Assembly (NCBI RefSeq): GCF_027568395.1
Contig: NZ_JANKZL010000008.1
Span: forward strand, 124,001-188,000
Reading direction: 5' to 3'
DNA from: Aminobacter sp. HY435
GTDB taxonomy: Bacteria; Pseudomonadota; Alphaproteobacteria; Rhizobiales; Rhizobiaceae
DNA: 64,000 nucleotides
Each line of letters opens with the position of its first letter. Positions within the stretch are counted from its first letter, which is position 1. Of this stretch, positions 9,357 through 18,477 are shown piece by piece. Under the pieces are notes generated by a model, which made no database searches, was not told the DNA's origin, and saw nothing but the letters and a program-made list of their open reading frames with translations. The translations under genes and the position numbers were made by a program.

Positions 9357-10763
9357 ATGGCATATGACGTCGTCGTAATCGGATCAGGCCCCGGCGGCTA
9401 TGTGTGCGCCATCAAGGCAGCACAGCTTGGCTTGAAGGTGGCCGTGGTCGAGAAGAACGCGACCTTCGGCGGCACCTGCCTCAACATCGGCTGCATTCCC
9501 TCCAAGGCGCTGCTGCATGCGTCGGAAATGCTGGCCGAGGCGCAGCATTCCTTCGACGCGCTCGGCGTCGAGGTCGGCACGCCGAAGATGAACCTGACCA
9601 AGATGATGGCGCACAAGGATGCGACCGTAGCCGCCAACGTCAATGGCGTGTCGTTCCTGTTCAAGAAGAACAAGATCGACAGCTTCCAGGGCACCGGCAA
9701 GGTGCTGGGCGCCGGCAAGGTCGGCGTGACGGGCGCCGACGGCAAGACCCAGGAGCTCGAGACCAAGAACATCGTCATCGCCACGGGCTCCGACGTCGCC
9801 GGCATTCCGGGCGTCGGCGTCGCCTTCGACGAGAAGGTGATCATCTCCTCGACCGGCGGCCTGTCGCTTGAGAAGGTGCCCGGGCATCTGGTGGTGGTCG
9901 GCGGCGGCGTCATCGGCCTCGAACTGGGCTCGGTGTGGGCGCGCCTCGGCGCCAAGGTGACCGTGGTCGAGTATCTCGACACCATCCTGGGCGGCATGGA
10001 CGGCGACGTCGCCAAGCAGTTCCAGCGCATGCTGGCCAAGCAAGGCTTCGAGTTCAAGCTCGGCTCCAAGGTGACTGATGTCGCCAAGGCCAAGAAGGGC
10101 GCGACGGTGACCTTCGAGCCCGTGAAGGGCGGTGCCGCCGAAACGATCGAGGCCGACGTCGTGCTGGTCGCCACCGGCCGACGTCCCTACACCGACGGCC
10201 TCGGCCTGAAGGAAGCCGGTGTCGAGATGGACGAGCGCGGCCGGGTCAAGACCGACGGCCACCTGCGCACCAACATCGCTGGCATCTATGCCATCGGCGA
10301 CGTGGTCGTCGGCCCGATGCTGGCGCACAAGGCCGAAGACGAAGGCGTGGCGGTTGCCGAGATCATCGCCGGCCAGGCCGGCCATGTGAACTACGATGTC
10401 ATCCCCGGCGTGGTCTACACCAGCCCGGAAGTCGCCTCCGTCGGCAAGACCGAAGAAGAGCTGAAGAAGGCCGGCGTCGCCTACAAGGTGGGCAAGTTCC
10501 CGTTCACGGCCAATGGCCGCGCCCGCGCCATGCTGCACACGGATGGCTTCGTCAAGGTTTTGGCCGACAAGGACAGCGACAAGGTATTGGGCGTCCAGAT
10601 CGTCGGCTTCGGCGCCGGCGAGATGATCCACGAGGCGGCGGTGCTGATGGAATTCGGCGGCTCGTCGGAAGATCTCGGCCGTACCTGCCATGCGCATCCG
10701 ACCATGTCGGAGGCGGTCAAGGAAGCAGCGCTCGCCACCTTCTTCAAGCCGATCCACATGTAG
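9357..10763 (+). CDS. lpdA: Dihydrolipoyl dehydrogenase (E3)
   Basis: 468 aa FAD/NAD flavoprotein that reoxidises dihydrolipoamide in the 2-oxoglutarate (and possibly pyruvate) dehydrogenase complex. It has the N-terminal FAD fold [17 protein letters not shown], the redox-active disulfide [13 protein letters not shown] (Cys41, Cys46), an NAD-binding [13 protein letters not shown], the second FAD segment IYAIGDVV, and the C-terminal catalytic HAHPTMSEA. Full length. The location next to sucAB suggests it serves the 2-oxoglutarate complex. A strong intrinsic terminator follows at 10786. Confidence 0.97.
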   Translation: MAYDVVVIGSGPGGYVCAIKAAQLGLKVAVVEKNATFGGTCLNIGCIPSKALLHASEMLAEAQHSFDALGVEVGTPKMNLTKMMAHKDATVAANVNGVSFLFKKNKIDSFQGTGKVLGAGKVGVTGADGKTQELETKNIVIATGSDVAGIPGVGVAFDEKVIISSTGGLSLEKVPGHLVVVGGGVIGLELGSVWARLGAKVTVVEYLDTILGGMDGDVAKQFQRMLAKQGFEFKLGSKVTDVAKAKKGATVTFEPVKGGAAETIEADVVLVATGRRPYTDGLGLKEAGVEMDERGRVKTDGHLRTNIAGIYAIGDVVVGPMLAHKAEDEGVAVAEIIAGQAGHVNYDVIPGVVYTSPEVASVGKTEEELKKAGVAYKVGKFPFTANGRARAMLHTDGFVKVLADKDSDKVLGVQIVGFGAGEMIHEAAVLMEFGGSSEDLGRTCHAHPTMSEAVKEAALATFFKPIHM

Positions 10764-10785
10764 GAGCGCAGCGCCCGGATACGAA

Positions 10786-10819
10786 ACGGCCCGCTCGATG
10801 AGCGGGCCGTTTGCATTTT
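10786..10819 (+). terminator. Intrinsic terminator of the suc-lpd cluster
   Basis: An 11-bp perfect stem ACGGCCCGCTC (10786-10796) / GAGCGGGCCGT (10800-10810) with a 3-nt loop, followed by TTGCATTTTT. It lies 23 nt after the lpdA stop and before the convergent gene at 10832. Confidence 0.88.
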
Positions 10820-10831
10820 TGGACTTCGATC

Positions 10832-11173
10832 TTAGTTGGCCGGTGCTGCCGGTGCAGGAGCCGTGGTGCCGCCGGCAGGCGCTGCCGGTTCCGCTGGCGC
10901 CGGGGTTGCCGGCTCGGCAGGAGCGGGCGTTGCAGGGGCAGGTTCAGCCGGTGCGGGAGCCATGGTGCCCGAAGGGGCTGGGGCCGGTTCTGCCGGCGCA
11001 GGCGCCGGCGTCGTTGCCGCCGGCGGTTCTGCCGGGGCGGGGGCTTCCGATGTTCTTCCGAACATGTAGTAGGCCAAGGCTGCAAGTATCACCACGATGA
11101 TGGCAATCAGCCAGGTGTTACCCATGCCCGATTGCTTGGCCGGTGGGCGGCTCGGATCTGGATTGTTCACCAT
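10832..11173 (-). CDS. Single-pass membrane protein with Ala/Pro/Glu-rich repeat tail
   Basis: 113 aa. A short polar N-terminus is followed by one transmembrane helix (WLIAIIVVILAALAYYMFG, about residues 19-37), and the rest is a low-complexity tail of APAPAEP-type repeats, reminiscent of TonB-like or periplasm-spanning linkers. The start at 11173 has a good SD (GGGAGATC on the minus strand); an upstream in-frame start would add 16 unlikely residues. No enzymatic domain is visible; likely an inner-membrane protein with an extended periplasmic tail. The low complexity prevents any family assignment. Confidence 0.6.
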   Translation of the reverse strand: MVNNPDPSRPPAKQSGMGNTWLIAIIVVILAALAYYMFGRTSEAPAPAEPPAATTPAPAPAEPAPAPSGTMAPAPAEPAPATPAPAEPATPAPAEPAAPAGGTTAPAPAAPAN

Positions 11174-11437
11174 TGAGATCTCCCTCAGCTGCGCTCCGCA
11201 ATGATTGCGTGAACATGACAATCAACGCGCGAAATGCGTTTCGGTTTCAATCCGGCCCAAAAATCCGCTCAGGATGTTTTGGTGGCGGCGTTTCGCCGCG
11301 CGGCGCAGCGGCAAGATGGGCATTGGTCTGTCGTGGCGGCAGCATCGAAGGCCGCTCCGGGCTGATGGCTCTACGCAAATGCCGTTTCACAGGGTGATCG
11401 TGCCGGCGATGCTGGCGCGCGTGGCGCGACAGGACAG

Positions 11438-12508
11438 CTAGCGGTCGCCGACGCTCACGGTGTAGCCGGCCTTGCGGAACAGCTCGACGAGACCGTCAGG
11501 TCCCGGCAGATGCATGGCGCCGACGGCCATGAAGACATCGCCCTGGTCGAGGATGGGGGCGGCGCGCTCGGCCATGGTCTTGTTGCGGGTGGTGACCATG
11601 GCTTCCTCGAAGGCAGCGTAACCCGAATCGTCCGAGGCGCCGGAGGGCAGTACATTGCGCACCAGCGGCCAGAACATGCCGGTGTCGCCGCGCTGGTAGA
11701 GCACCACCATGGTCTCGATGACGTCGTCCATGCGGCTGCCAAGCTTGAGGGTCTCGACCAGGCCCTGGATATGAAACTCCATGGGCAGCGAGGCCATCGC
11801 CGATAGCTGGTCGGCTGCCGTCTCCAGTCCCTTGACCTGCTTGCCGGCCGCCTTGGCCTGCTGGGCGAGGAGGATATCCAGCACCGGCGCGCCGCTTGCC
11901 TTGCGGTTCAGTTCGCATGCAGGCAGGGCCACCATCGACGACAGCATCCAGGGCTTCATCCTGACGATGCTGGCGGCGGGAATGCCGCGCGCTTCAAGCG
12001 CTGCGTTGACGATCTTGGCGTCCTCCGGCGACAGCAGCGACGGCAGCGTGGTCGCGTCGGTGAACATCATCAGTTCGGGCTGCTTCATCAGCGATGCCAT
12101 CATCGCCTTGGGGTCGAGGACGTCGGTCGTTTCCATGACCAGCGTGTGCGCGCCGTCAAAGGCTTTCTGCGCAGCCGGCTCAAGGGTCGTGACGCGCGGG
12201 TCGGTGACGTGCATGGTGCCGTACAACCAGGATGGCCTCTGGCCGGGCTTCTCGAGCTTCCAAAGCAGGCCCTCGCCATTGAGCGTCTTGCGCGCCTCTT
12301 CCTCGATCGTCTTGAGCAAAGCGGGGTCGTTGTTGGCCAACTCGGCCAGCATGTCGACGCCGGTGCAGGCAGGTGCTTCGGCGCGGGCCTTGCCGGAGAG
12401 CAGCAAGGCCACGACAAAGAAGGCGATGACAAACAGCACGTTGAAGGCCGCAACCAGTTTCAGCGCGGTCGGAGCGGCACGATCGGCGATGGCGACGAGG
12501 CGTTTCAT
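11438..12508 (-). CDS. TraB/GumN family protein
   Basis: 356 aa. A membrane anchor or uncleaved signal (about residues 17-42) precedes a TraB/GumN domain. The hallmark glycine-threonine-x-histidine occurs in SWLYGTMHVTDPRV and the second conserved element is VFMAVGAMHLPGPDGL near the C-terminus, both proposed metal-binding parts of this Tiki-like protease fold. It probably faces the periplasm. Substrate is unknown, although Tiki/TraB relatives act as metallopeptidases. It is co-directional with the xerC-like gene 65 nt upstream. Confidence 0.82.
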   Translation of the reverse strand: MKRLVAIADRAAPTALKLVAAFNVLFVIAFFVVALLLSGKARAEAPACTGVDMLAELANNDPALLKTIEEEARKTLNGEGLLWKLEKPGQRPSWLYGTMHVTDPRVTTLEPAAQKAFDGAHTLVMETTDVLDPKAMMASLMKQPELMMFTDATTLPSLLSPEDAKIVNAALEARGIPAASIVRMKPWMLSSMVALPACELNRKASGAPVLDILLAQQAKAAGKQVKGLETAADQLSAMASLPMEFHIQGLVETLKLGSRMDDVIETMVVLYQRGDTGMFWPLVRNVLPSGASDDSGYAAFEEAMVTTRNKTMAERAAPILDQGDVFMAVGAMHLPGPDGLVELFRKAGYTVSVGDR

Positions 12509-12573
12509 GGCCTTGGTGTAGCGCCCAAAAACGGCAAAACGGTTAATGCCGCAGCGACAATTGACGTGAAGAG

Positions 12574-13512
12574 TCAGGCACGCGGGTGGGCGGCCTCGTA
12601 GATATCAAGGAGGCGGGCGGTGTCGACGCCGGTGTAGATCTGGGTGGTCGACAGGGAGGCGTGGCCGAGCAGTTCCTGGATGGTCCTGAGGTCGCCACCG
12701 CGGCCGAGCAGATGGGTGGCGAAGGAATGGCGCAGCGCATGCGGCGTCGCGGTGTCGGGCAGGTTCAAGGCCGAACGCATCTTGCGCATTTCGCGCTGGA
12801 TGATCGCCGGATCGAGCTGGCCGCCACGCGCGCCGCGAAACAGCGCGCCGTCGGCGTCGAGATGGTAGGGGCAAAGCTTGCGGTATTCGGCGACGGCCGC
12901 AAGCGCCACCGGCAGGACCGGCACCAGGCGCGTCTTGCCGCCCTTGCCGGTGACCCGCAGCACCGCATCCCCGGGCGAGGTGAGCGCGGTCCCCGACAGG
13001 CCGAGTGCCTCGGAAATGCGCAGGCCCGAGCCGTACAACAGGGTCAGGACTGCGGCGTTGCGCGCGGCGATCCAGGGTTCCTCGGCGAGTTGTTCGCCGG
13101 ATGAGACGACGCGCTTGGCGTCGACGGCGGTCAGCGGCTTGGGCAGCGATTTCGGCTGCCTTGGCGCGCGCAGGGCGGCGGAACCGGCCGCGTTGACCAG
13201 GCCCTTGCGTTCGAGGAAGCGGAGCAGCGAACGGACGCCGGCGAGGCCGCGCCCGAGCGTGCGGGCACCGGCGCCATCGGCGCGGCGCGCCGCCAGGAAA
13301 CCGCGCAGGTCGGCCGGGCGCAGGTCGCTGATGTCGGAAATGCCGGGTGGGCCGCCACAATGGCCGGTGAGAAACTGCAGGAACTGGCGCGTGTCGCGTT
13401 CGTAGGCGTCGACAGTCAGCGCCGACAACCGGCGTTCGCCCGAAAGCGCCTTGAGCCAGCCCTCGCGGGCCTGCTGCAGGTCTGGTTTTGCCGAGATGAG
13501 GAATTCCTGCAT
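12574..13512 (-). CDS. xerC: Site-specific tyrosine recombinase, XerC type
   Basis: 312 aa. The N-terminal SAM-like core-binding domain (residues about 10-110) is followed by the catalytic domain with YGSGLRISEALGL (Arg I), TGKGGKTRLVPV (Lys), HALRHSFATHLL (HxxR) and LGHASLSTTQIYTG (His, Tyr nucleophile). This complete set predicts an active recombinase, probably resolving chromosome dimers at dif with XerD. The start at 13512 (MQEFLISAKPDL) gives the normal XerC length; the longer reading would overlap rimM. No integron or phage context, so it is the housekeeping enzyme rather than an integrase. Confidence 0.9.
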   Translation of the reverse strand: MQEFLISAKPDLQQAREGWLKALSGERRLSALTVDAYERDTRQFLQFLTGHCGGPPGISDISDLRPADLRGFLAARRADGAGARTLGRGLAGVRSLLRFLERKGLVNAAGSAALRAPRQPKSLPKPLTAVDAKRVVSSGEQLAEEPWIAARNAAVLTLLYGSGLRISEALGLSGTALTSPGDAVLRVTGKGGKTRLVPVLPVALAAVAEYRKLCPYHLDADGALFRGARGGQLDPAIIQREMRKMRSALNLPDTATPHALRHSFATHLLGRGGDLRTIQELLGHASLSTTQIYTGVDTARLLDIYEAAHPRA

Positions 13513-13582
13513 TGGCAGCGCGGGTCCGATTGAATAAGTCAGTGATGACTGAGCGAAGTTAGCAACCGGTGAAGCGCAGGCG

Positions 13583-14179
13583 ATGGCCAAACTCGAAAAT
13601 CCTATCCAGATGGCCGTGATCGGCGCCGCCCACGGCATCAAGGGCGAGTTGCGCGTCAAGACCTTTACCGGCGATCCGCTGGCCCTGGCCGACTATGGGC
13701 CCCTCTACGCCAAGGATGGACGCGCCTTCGAGATCGCCGCGATCCGCCCGGCCAACGAGGTGGTCGTGGTGCGCTTCAAGAACGTGACCGACCGCAACGC
13801 TGCCGAGGCCCTGACCGGCACGGAGCTCTTCGTCGACCGCTCGGCGCTGCCCGACGATGGCGAGGAGGGCGAGTTCTATCACACCGACCTCGTTGGACTT
13901 GTCGTCCGTGACGAAAACGGCGAGTCGGTCGGCAAGGTGTTTGCCGTGCAGAATTACGGCGGCGGCGATATTCTTGAAATCCAGTATCAGGGCCGCAAGG
14001 GCGTGCTGATCCCGTTCACGCAAGCCGCGGTGCCGGTTGTCGATATCGCTGGCGGTTTCGTGGCCATCGATACGGTGGCGGCCGGGCTGGTCGATGACGA
14101 AGACGACGAAAACGCGCCCTCGGATGGCGAGTTCGACAAGCGCCCGCGCGGCCCGAAGGACGCCGGGGGCAATCGCTGA
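13583..14179 (+). CDS. rimM: 16S rRNA processing protein RimM
   Basis: 198 aa, with the RimM N-terminal beta-barrel opening [23 protein letters not shown] and a PRC-barrel half ([36 protein letters not shown]). It assists maturation of the 30S head by binding ribosomal protein uS19. An acidic C-terminal extension (about residues 165-198, rich in Asp/Glu) is longer than in enteric RimM. It overlaps trmD by one nucleotide (TGATG). The rpsP gene that often precedes rimM is not adjacent: a divergent recombinase gene lies upstream. Confidence 0.94.
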   Translation: MAKLENPIQMAVIGAAHGIKGELRVKTFTGDPLALADYGPLYAKDGRAFEIAAIRPANEVVVVRFKNVTDRNAAEALTGTELFVDRSALPDDGEEGEFYHTDLVGLVVRDENGESVGKVFAVQNYGGGDILEIQYQGRKGVLIPFTQAAVPVVDIAGGFVAIDTVAAGLVDDEDDENAPSDGEFDKRPRGPKDAGGNR

Positions 14180-14877
14180 TGTTCCGCGCAACGGTGCTCA
14201 CCTTGTATCCGGAGATGTTTCCGGGCGCGCTGGGGGTGTCACTGGCGGGGCGGGCGATGGAGCGTGGCGACTGGGCGCTAGAGGCGGTGCAGATCCGCGA
14301 TTTCGCCACCGACAAGCACCGCACTGTCGACGACACGCCGGCTGGCGGCGGGGCCGGCATGGTGATGCGCGCCGACATCCTGGCCAAGGCCATTGACCAT
14401 GCGTCTCCCGAGGGCGATGCGCGCCCGCGCATCCTGATGAGCCCGCGCGGCAAGCCGCTGACGCAGGAGCGCGTGCGCGAGCTTGCCGCGGGGCCGGGCG
14501 CGGTGATCCTGTGCGGCCGCTTCGAGGGCGTCGACCAGCGGGTGATCGACGCGCGCGAGCTGGAAGAGATTTCAGTCGGCGATTTCATTCTCTCCGGCGG
14601 CGAGCCGGCAGCACTGGTGCTGCTCGACGCGGTGGTGCGGCTGTTGCCCGGCGTGATGGGCAACGACGTATCGGGCGACGAGGAGAGCTTCGAAGGCGGG
14701 TTGCTCGAGCATCCGCATTACACCCGGCCTCAGGAATTCGAGGGCAGGGCCATTCCCGACGTGCTGACGTCGGGCAATCACGGCAAGATCGCCAAGTGGC
14801 GGCGGGCGGAAGCCGAGAAGCTGACCAAGGCGCGGCGGCCGGATCTATGGGCATCGCGGGTGGAGAAGAAGCAATAG
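14179..14877 (+). CDS. trmD: tRNA (guanine37-N1)-methyltransferase
   Basis: 232 aa SPOUT methyltransferase that makes m1G37 in tRNAs reading CNN codons and protects the reading frame. Key segments are [10 protein letters not shown] at the N-terminus, [27 protein letters not shown] and the trefoil-knot SAM site [22 protein letters not shown]. The start codon overlaps the rimM stop. A hairpin repeat lies between it and the convergent TauE/SafE gene. Confidence 0.96.
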   Translation: MFRATVLTLYPEMFPGALGVSLAGRAMERGDWALEAVQIRDFATDKHRTVDDTPAGGGAGMVMRADILAKAIDHASPEGDARPRILMSPRGKPLTQERVRELAAGPGAVILCGRFEGVDQRVIDARELEEISVGDFILSGGEPAALVLLDAVVRLLPGVMGNDVSGDEESFEGGLLEHPHYTRPQEFEGRAIPDVLTSGNHGKIAKWRRAEAEKLTKARRPDLWASRVEKKQ

Positions 14878-14898
14878 GCGTTCGCGCCGCCCCTCACC

Positions 14899-14938
14899 CG
14901 CCTGCCGGCACCTTCTCCCCGTGAACGGGGAGAAGGGA
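14899..14938. repeat. Short palindromic intergenic repeat, copy 1
   Basis: A segment CGCCTGCCGGC followed by a 12-bp perfect inverted repeat CCTTCTCCCCGT / ACGGGGAGAAGG (14911-14922 and 14925-14936). A near-identical element lies at 28235-28273. Both sit between convergent genes, so the hairpin may also act as a bidirectional transcription barrier, though no T-run follows. Confidence 0.7.
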
Positions 14939-14952
14939 GAAGCGGCGGCGTC

Positions 14953-15708
14953 TCAGCCCTTCGAGAAGTAGTAAAGCGCCAGGAAAATGCCGACCGCGAT
15001 GACGAAGGCGCGGACGATGACCTGGGGGACGCGGCGGGCGAGCCAGACGCCGGCGTAGCCGCCGAGCGCGACGCCAGGCACCATGGCGGCGGCGGCCGCC
15101 CAAGTGACCACGCCGCCGGAAGCGAAGATGACGATGGCCACCGCTGCGATGACGATCGACAGCATATTCTTGAGAGCGTTGAGGCGATGGTAGTCGCCGC
15201 CTTCGGTGAGGCCGAGGGTGGCCAGCATCATCACGCCCATGCCGGCGCCGAAGAAGCCGCCATAGATCGAGGTGAAGAACTGGACGGCACGGCCGGCACG
15301 CGACGAGGGTGCACCCTCTGGACGTTCCGCAAGCTTCTTCGGGCGCAGCCATGGACCGGCGGCGAACAGGGCAGTGGCGGCGAGCAGCAGCCAGGGGACG
15401 AGCGCGCCGAACGAGACATTGTCGAGAGACAGCAGCAGGAGCGAGCCGCAAAGCGCGCCGATGGCGGAGATGACGGCGAAGGCCAGCGCGCCGCGCCACA
15501 TGCGTTTGATGTCGGCCAGATAGGCCCAGGTCGAGGTGATATAGCCGGGAAACTGGGCGATCGACGAGGTGGCGTTGGCCGAGATCGGCGGGACGCCGAT
15601 CATCGTCATGGCGCCGAAGGTGAGGAACGTGCCGCCGCCGGCGATGGCGTTGACGACGCCCGACAGGAAGCCGGCGAGAAAGAGGATGGCGACGGTTGCT
15701 AGGGTCAC
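14953..15708 (-). CDS. TauE/SafE family sulfite exporter-like permease
   Basis: About 251 aa from a GTG start; longer readings add a non-hydrophobic arginine-rich stretch and were rejected, but no strong SD marks the GTG. The protein is almost all membrane helices with the family's repeated motif: FLSGVVNAIAGGGTFLTF in the first half and YGGFFGAGMGVMMLATLG in the second. Family members move anions or organosulfur compounds such as sulfite or sulfoacetate across the inner membrane. The substrate is not determinable here. It sits between trmD and rplS on the opposite strand. Confidence 0.85.
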   Translation of the reverse strand: MTLATVAILFLAGFLSGVVNAIAGGGTFLTFGAMTMIGVPPISANATSSIAQFPGYITSTWAYLADIKRMWRGALAFAVISAIGALCGSLLLLSLDNVSFGALVPWLLLAATALFAAGPWLRPKKLAERPEGAPSSRAGRAVQFFTSIYGGFFGAGMGVMMLATLGLTEGGDYHRLNALKNMLSIVIAAVAIVIFASGGVVTWAAAAAMVPGVALGGYAGVWLARRVPQVIVRAFVIAVGIFLALYYFSKG

Positions 15709-16066
15709 TTCGGCTGCCTGCGCTTGGGATTGCGCCTGCCGTTTAGGAAGCTGCGGCGCGCGACGCAACCCGTGGCTTGCCGAAGCATGCGTTCTGGTCC
15801 AAATGACAGGGCGGCCGGTCGAAAAGCTCGCGCTACACGCAACAGCTGCAAAAAAGCGGCCGATGAGGCGTGACAAATGGCCGAAATAGCGCTATGTGCC
15901 GGCCCGACCGGACGAAAAAATCGACCGGACCCGTCAATAGTGACGGTGTAGTCGCCCCTGCCTTTTCGAGCGAAAGCAAGAACTGGCATAACCGAGCGGT
16001 CCATGCGACTGCGAGGCGAGCGTAGGGCGCTCTGGCTGTCGGAACGAACAAGAAGAGGTAACTACG
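15709..16066. other. Intergenic region upstream of rplS (358 bp)
   Basis: Separates the minus-strand permease gene from rplS. I see no gene. A small hairpin CCGTCA-ATAG-TGACGG (15931-15946) and a good SD (AAGAGG) just before rplS are visible. The rplS promoter must lie here because trmD is no longer directly upstream, but I cannot place its -35/-10 elements with confidence. Confidence 0.4.
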
Positions 16067-16603
16067 ATGGACATCATCCGTCAGCTCGAGGCCGAACAGG
16101 CCGCCAAGATCGAAGCCAAGCGCACGCTTCCCGAATTCCAGTCCGGCGACACCGTTCGCGTTCTGGTTCGCGTCACCGAAGGTTCGCGTACCCGCGTCCA
16201 GGCCTATGAAGGCGTCGTGATCGCCCGTGCCGGCGCTGGCTTCCAGGAAAACTTCACCGTCCGCAAGATCTCCTATGGCGAAGGCGTGGAACGCGTGTTC
16301 CCGGTTTACTCGCCGATGATCGAGGGCGTCGAAATCGTTCGCCGCGGCAAGGTGCGTCGCGCCAAGCTGTACTACCTGCGCGACCGTCGCGGTAAGTCGG
16401 CTCGTATCGTCGAGAACACCAGCGTCCGCGCCCGCAAGCTGAACGACGCCGAGCGCGAAGCAGCAAACGCCGAGAAGGCCCGCATCGAGGCCGAGAAGGT
16501 CGCGGCCGCCCAGGCGCTGGCAGCCGAGAAGGCCGCTCAGGAAGCCGCCGAGAAGAAGGCCGCCGCAGAGGCAGCAGCCGCCGCAGAGGCCAGCGCAGAA
16601 TAA
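16067..16603 (+). CDS. rplS: 50S ribosomal protein bL19 with long Ala/Glu/Lys-rich tail
   Basis: 178 aa. Residues 1-115 are a normal bL19 ([55 protein letters not shown]), which sits at the 30S-50S interface. Residues about 120-178 form a highly charged alanine-rich extension (repeats such as [18 protein letters not shown]) that should be a single long helix; extended L19 tails are found in Rhizobiales, but this one is at the long end. The SD is AAGAGG. A terminator follows at 16625. Confidence 0.96.
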   Translation: MDIIRQLEAEQAAKIEAKRTLPEFQSGDTVRVLVRVTEGSRTRVQAYEGVVIARAGAGFQENFTVRKISYGEGVERVFPVYSPMIEGVEIVRRGKVRRAKLYYLRDRRGKSARIVENTSVRARKLNDAEREAANAEKARIEAEKVAAAQALAAEKAAQEAAEKKAAAEAAAAAEASAE

Positions 16604-16624
16604 TCTGCGCCACGTTGGATTTCG

Positions 16625-16657
16625 AAAGGGCGGCCCTCGGGTCGCCCTTTTTCGTTT
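16625..16657 (+). terminator. Intrinsic terminator of rplS
   Basis: Stem AAAGGGCG (16625-16632) / CGCCCTTT (16643-16650) followed by TTCGTTT, 21 nt after the rplS stop. Confidence 0.75.
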
Positions 16658-16778
16658 GAGCACAAGATTCCAAATTCTTCCCCCGCCATGACATCGCGCC
16701 GGCTTGCAAGCATGTCCGGGACGGCTAAAGTCTCGCGCAATCGACCGGTTGCCGGTCTCGGATATTTTGGGGAACCCG

Positions 16779-17579
16779 ATGATGAAGAACTTCAAGCTGA
16801 CGCTCGCCGGCGCGCTGGCCGTGGTGCTAATGCCGCTCGCCGCAATGGCCCAGACGCTGCCGGATCTCGGCGGTAAGACGGTGGTGGTGGTGACCGAGAA
16901 CGCCTACCCGCCGCTGCAGTTCGTCGATCCCAAGAGCGGCAAGCAGATCGGCTGGGAATATGACGCCATGGACGAGATCGCCAAGCGTCTCAACTTCAAG
17001 GTCGAGTACCAGAACACCTCGTGGGACGCGATGATCCAGGCGGTCTCGGACGGCCAGTACCAGATCGGTATGACCGGCATCACCATCAAGGACGACCGCA
17101 AGGAGAAGGTCGATTTCTCCGATCCCTACATGCGCTCGCAGCAGTTCATGCTGGTGCGATCAGACGAGAGCCGCTTCACCGACGCCAAGAGCTTCGGCGC
17201 GTTCAAGGACGGGCTGATCGCGGCGCAGCCGGGCACCTCGCCATTCTATACGGCGGTCTACGAGGTGCTTGACGGCAACGAGCAGAACCCGCGCATCAAG
17301 CTGTTCGAGACCTTCGGCGCGACGGTGCAGGCGCTGAAGGCGGGCGACGTCGACCTGGTGCTGACAGACAGCGTCGCAGCGAAGGGCTATGTCGATGCTT
17401 CGGAAGGTAAGCTCAAGGTGGTTGGCGAGCCACTGGGCAGCGAAGACTTCGGCTTTATCTTCAAGAAGAGCTCGGACCTGGTCGCGCCGGTCAACGCCGC
17501 GATCGCCGCGCTGAAGGCTGACGGCACGCTCGATGCGCTGAACAAGAAGTGGTTCCTCGACTACAAGATGGGCCAGTGA
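16779..17579 (+). CDS. Periplasmic amino-acid-binding protein of an ABC transporter
   Basis: About 266 aa, SBP family 3 (polar amino acid binding). A signal peptide (MMKNFKLTLAGALAVV..., cleavage near AMA-QT) is followed by the characteristic ENAYPPLQFVDPKSGKQIGWEYDAMDEIAKRL and the later TGITIKDDRKEKVDFSDPYM. It delivers an amino acid, probably polar or basic, to the permease encoded next. GGGG stands just before the tandem ATGs at 16779/16782; either could be the start. Confidence 0.92.
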   Translation: MMKNFKLTLAGALAVVLMPLAAMAQTLPDLGGKTVVVVTENAYPPLQFVDPKSGKQIGWEYDAMDEIAKRLNFKVEYQNTSWDAMIQAVSDGQYQIGMTGITIKDDRKEKVDFSDPYMRSQQFMLVRSDESRFTDAKSFGAFKDGLIAAQPGTSPFYTAVYEVLDGNEQNPRIKLFETFGATVQALKAGDVDLVLTDSVAAKGYVDASEGKLKVVGEPLGSEDFGFIFKKSSDLVAPVNAAIAALKADGTLDALNKKWFLDYKMGQ

Positions 17580-17623
17580 TCGCGCACGGCGGCCGGGCCG
17601 CCTTGCGCCCGCAGGCTTTTTGA

Positions 17624-18439
17624 ATGCCGCCGTCATACCGTTCAGGCACAAAGGCGGATTTTCCCTGGTGGCTGGTGGCCGCCGGGGCAATCGCCGTCGC
17701 TGCCGCCCTGACGATCGCCGCGAGCGACGTCTACGGCCAGATACTGTCGACGCTGACCAAGGGGCTGTGGGTCACCTTGTTCGTGACGATTGTCGCTTTT
17801 GCGCTTGCCTCGGCGCTCGGCCTGTTCATCGCGCTGCTCGGGCTGTCCGGTTCGATATGGCTGCGCCAGATCGCGCGCTTCTATGTCGAAATCATCCGCG
17901 GGCTGCCGATCCTGGTGCTGCTGTTCTGGATCGCCTTCGTCGGCGCGCCGGCGTTTGTGTTCGCCTGGAACTGGGTGACCATCCCGCTGCAGTCGGCAGG
18001 GCTGGTCGAGCCGATGCAGGTGCGCGACTTCTCGCTGCTGTGGCGGGCGATCATTGCGCTGACGATTGCCTATTCGTCGTTCATCGCCGAAATCTTTCGC
18101 GCCGGCATCCAGGCCGTCGACATCGGCCAGATCGAGGCGGCCAAGGCGCTGGGGCTGTCGCGCTACCAGCGTTTTCGCCTGATCGTCTGGCCGCAGGCGT
18201 TCAGGACAATCCTGCCGCCCTATGGCAACGACTTCATCGCCATGGTCAAGGATTCCTCGCTCGTCTCGGTGCTTGGCGTCGCCGACATCACCCAGATGGC
18301 CAAGGTCTATGCCTCCGGGTCGTTCCGTTTCTTCGAGACCTATTCGATCGTCGCCTATGTCTATCTGCTGCTGACCGTCGGGCTGTCGCTCGGCCTCAGG
18401 GCGCTGGAGTGGCGGATGCGACGCGGGCGCGAGCAATAG
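17624..18439 (+). CDS. Amino-acid ABC transporter permease (HisM/GlnP type)
   Basis: 271 aa with five or six membrane helices and the PAAT-family cytoplasmic EAA loop EAAKALGLSRYQRFRLIVWPQAFR, which contacts the ATPase. It forms the inner-membrane channel for the binding protein encoded 45 nt upstream. There is no second permease and no ATP-binding gene beside it; the next gene is convergent, so the ATPase must come from elsewhere or be shared. A hairpin without T-run (18442-18463) follows. Confidence 0.92.
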   Translation: MPPSYRSGTKADFPWWLVAAGAIAVAAALTIAASDVYGQILSTLTKGLWVTLFVTIVAFALASALGLFIALLGLSGSIWLRQIARFYVEIIRGLPILVLLFWIAFVGAPAFVFAWNWVTIPLQSAGLVEPMQVRDFSLLWRAIIALTIAYSSFIAEIFRAGIQAVDIGQIEAAKALGLSRYQRFRLIVWPQAFRTILPPYGNDFIAMVKDSSLVSVLGVADITQMAKVYASGSFRFFETYSIVAYVYLLLTVGLSLGLRALEWRMRRGREQ

Positions 18440-18441
18440 CC

Positions 18442-18463
18442 GGACGCGGCAGGCGCCGCGTCC
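18442..18463. terminator. Hairpin between convergent genes
   Basis: A 9-bp perfect stem GGACGCGGC / GCCGCGTCC with a 4-nt loop, right after the permease stop. No U-tract, so a Rho-independent role is uncertain, but the position between convergent genes suits a bidirectional terminator. Confidence 0.45.
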
Positions 18464-18477
18464 CGGCCTGCCGCAGC

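Noticed and set aside
15833-16795. Minus-strand frame over rplS
   Set aside because: Antisense to rplS; low-complexity product mirrors the alanine-rich L19 tail.
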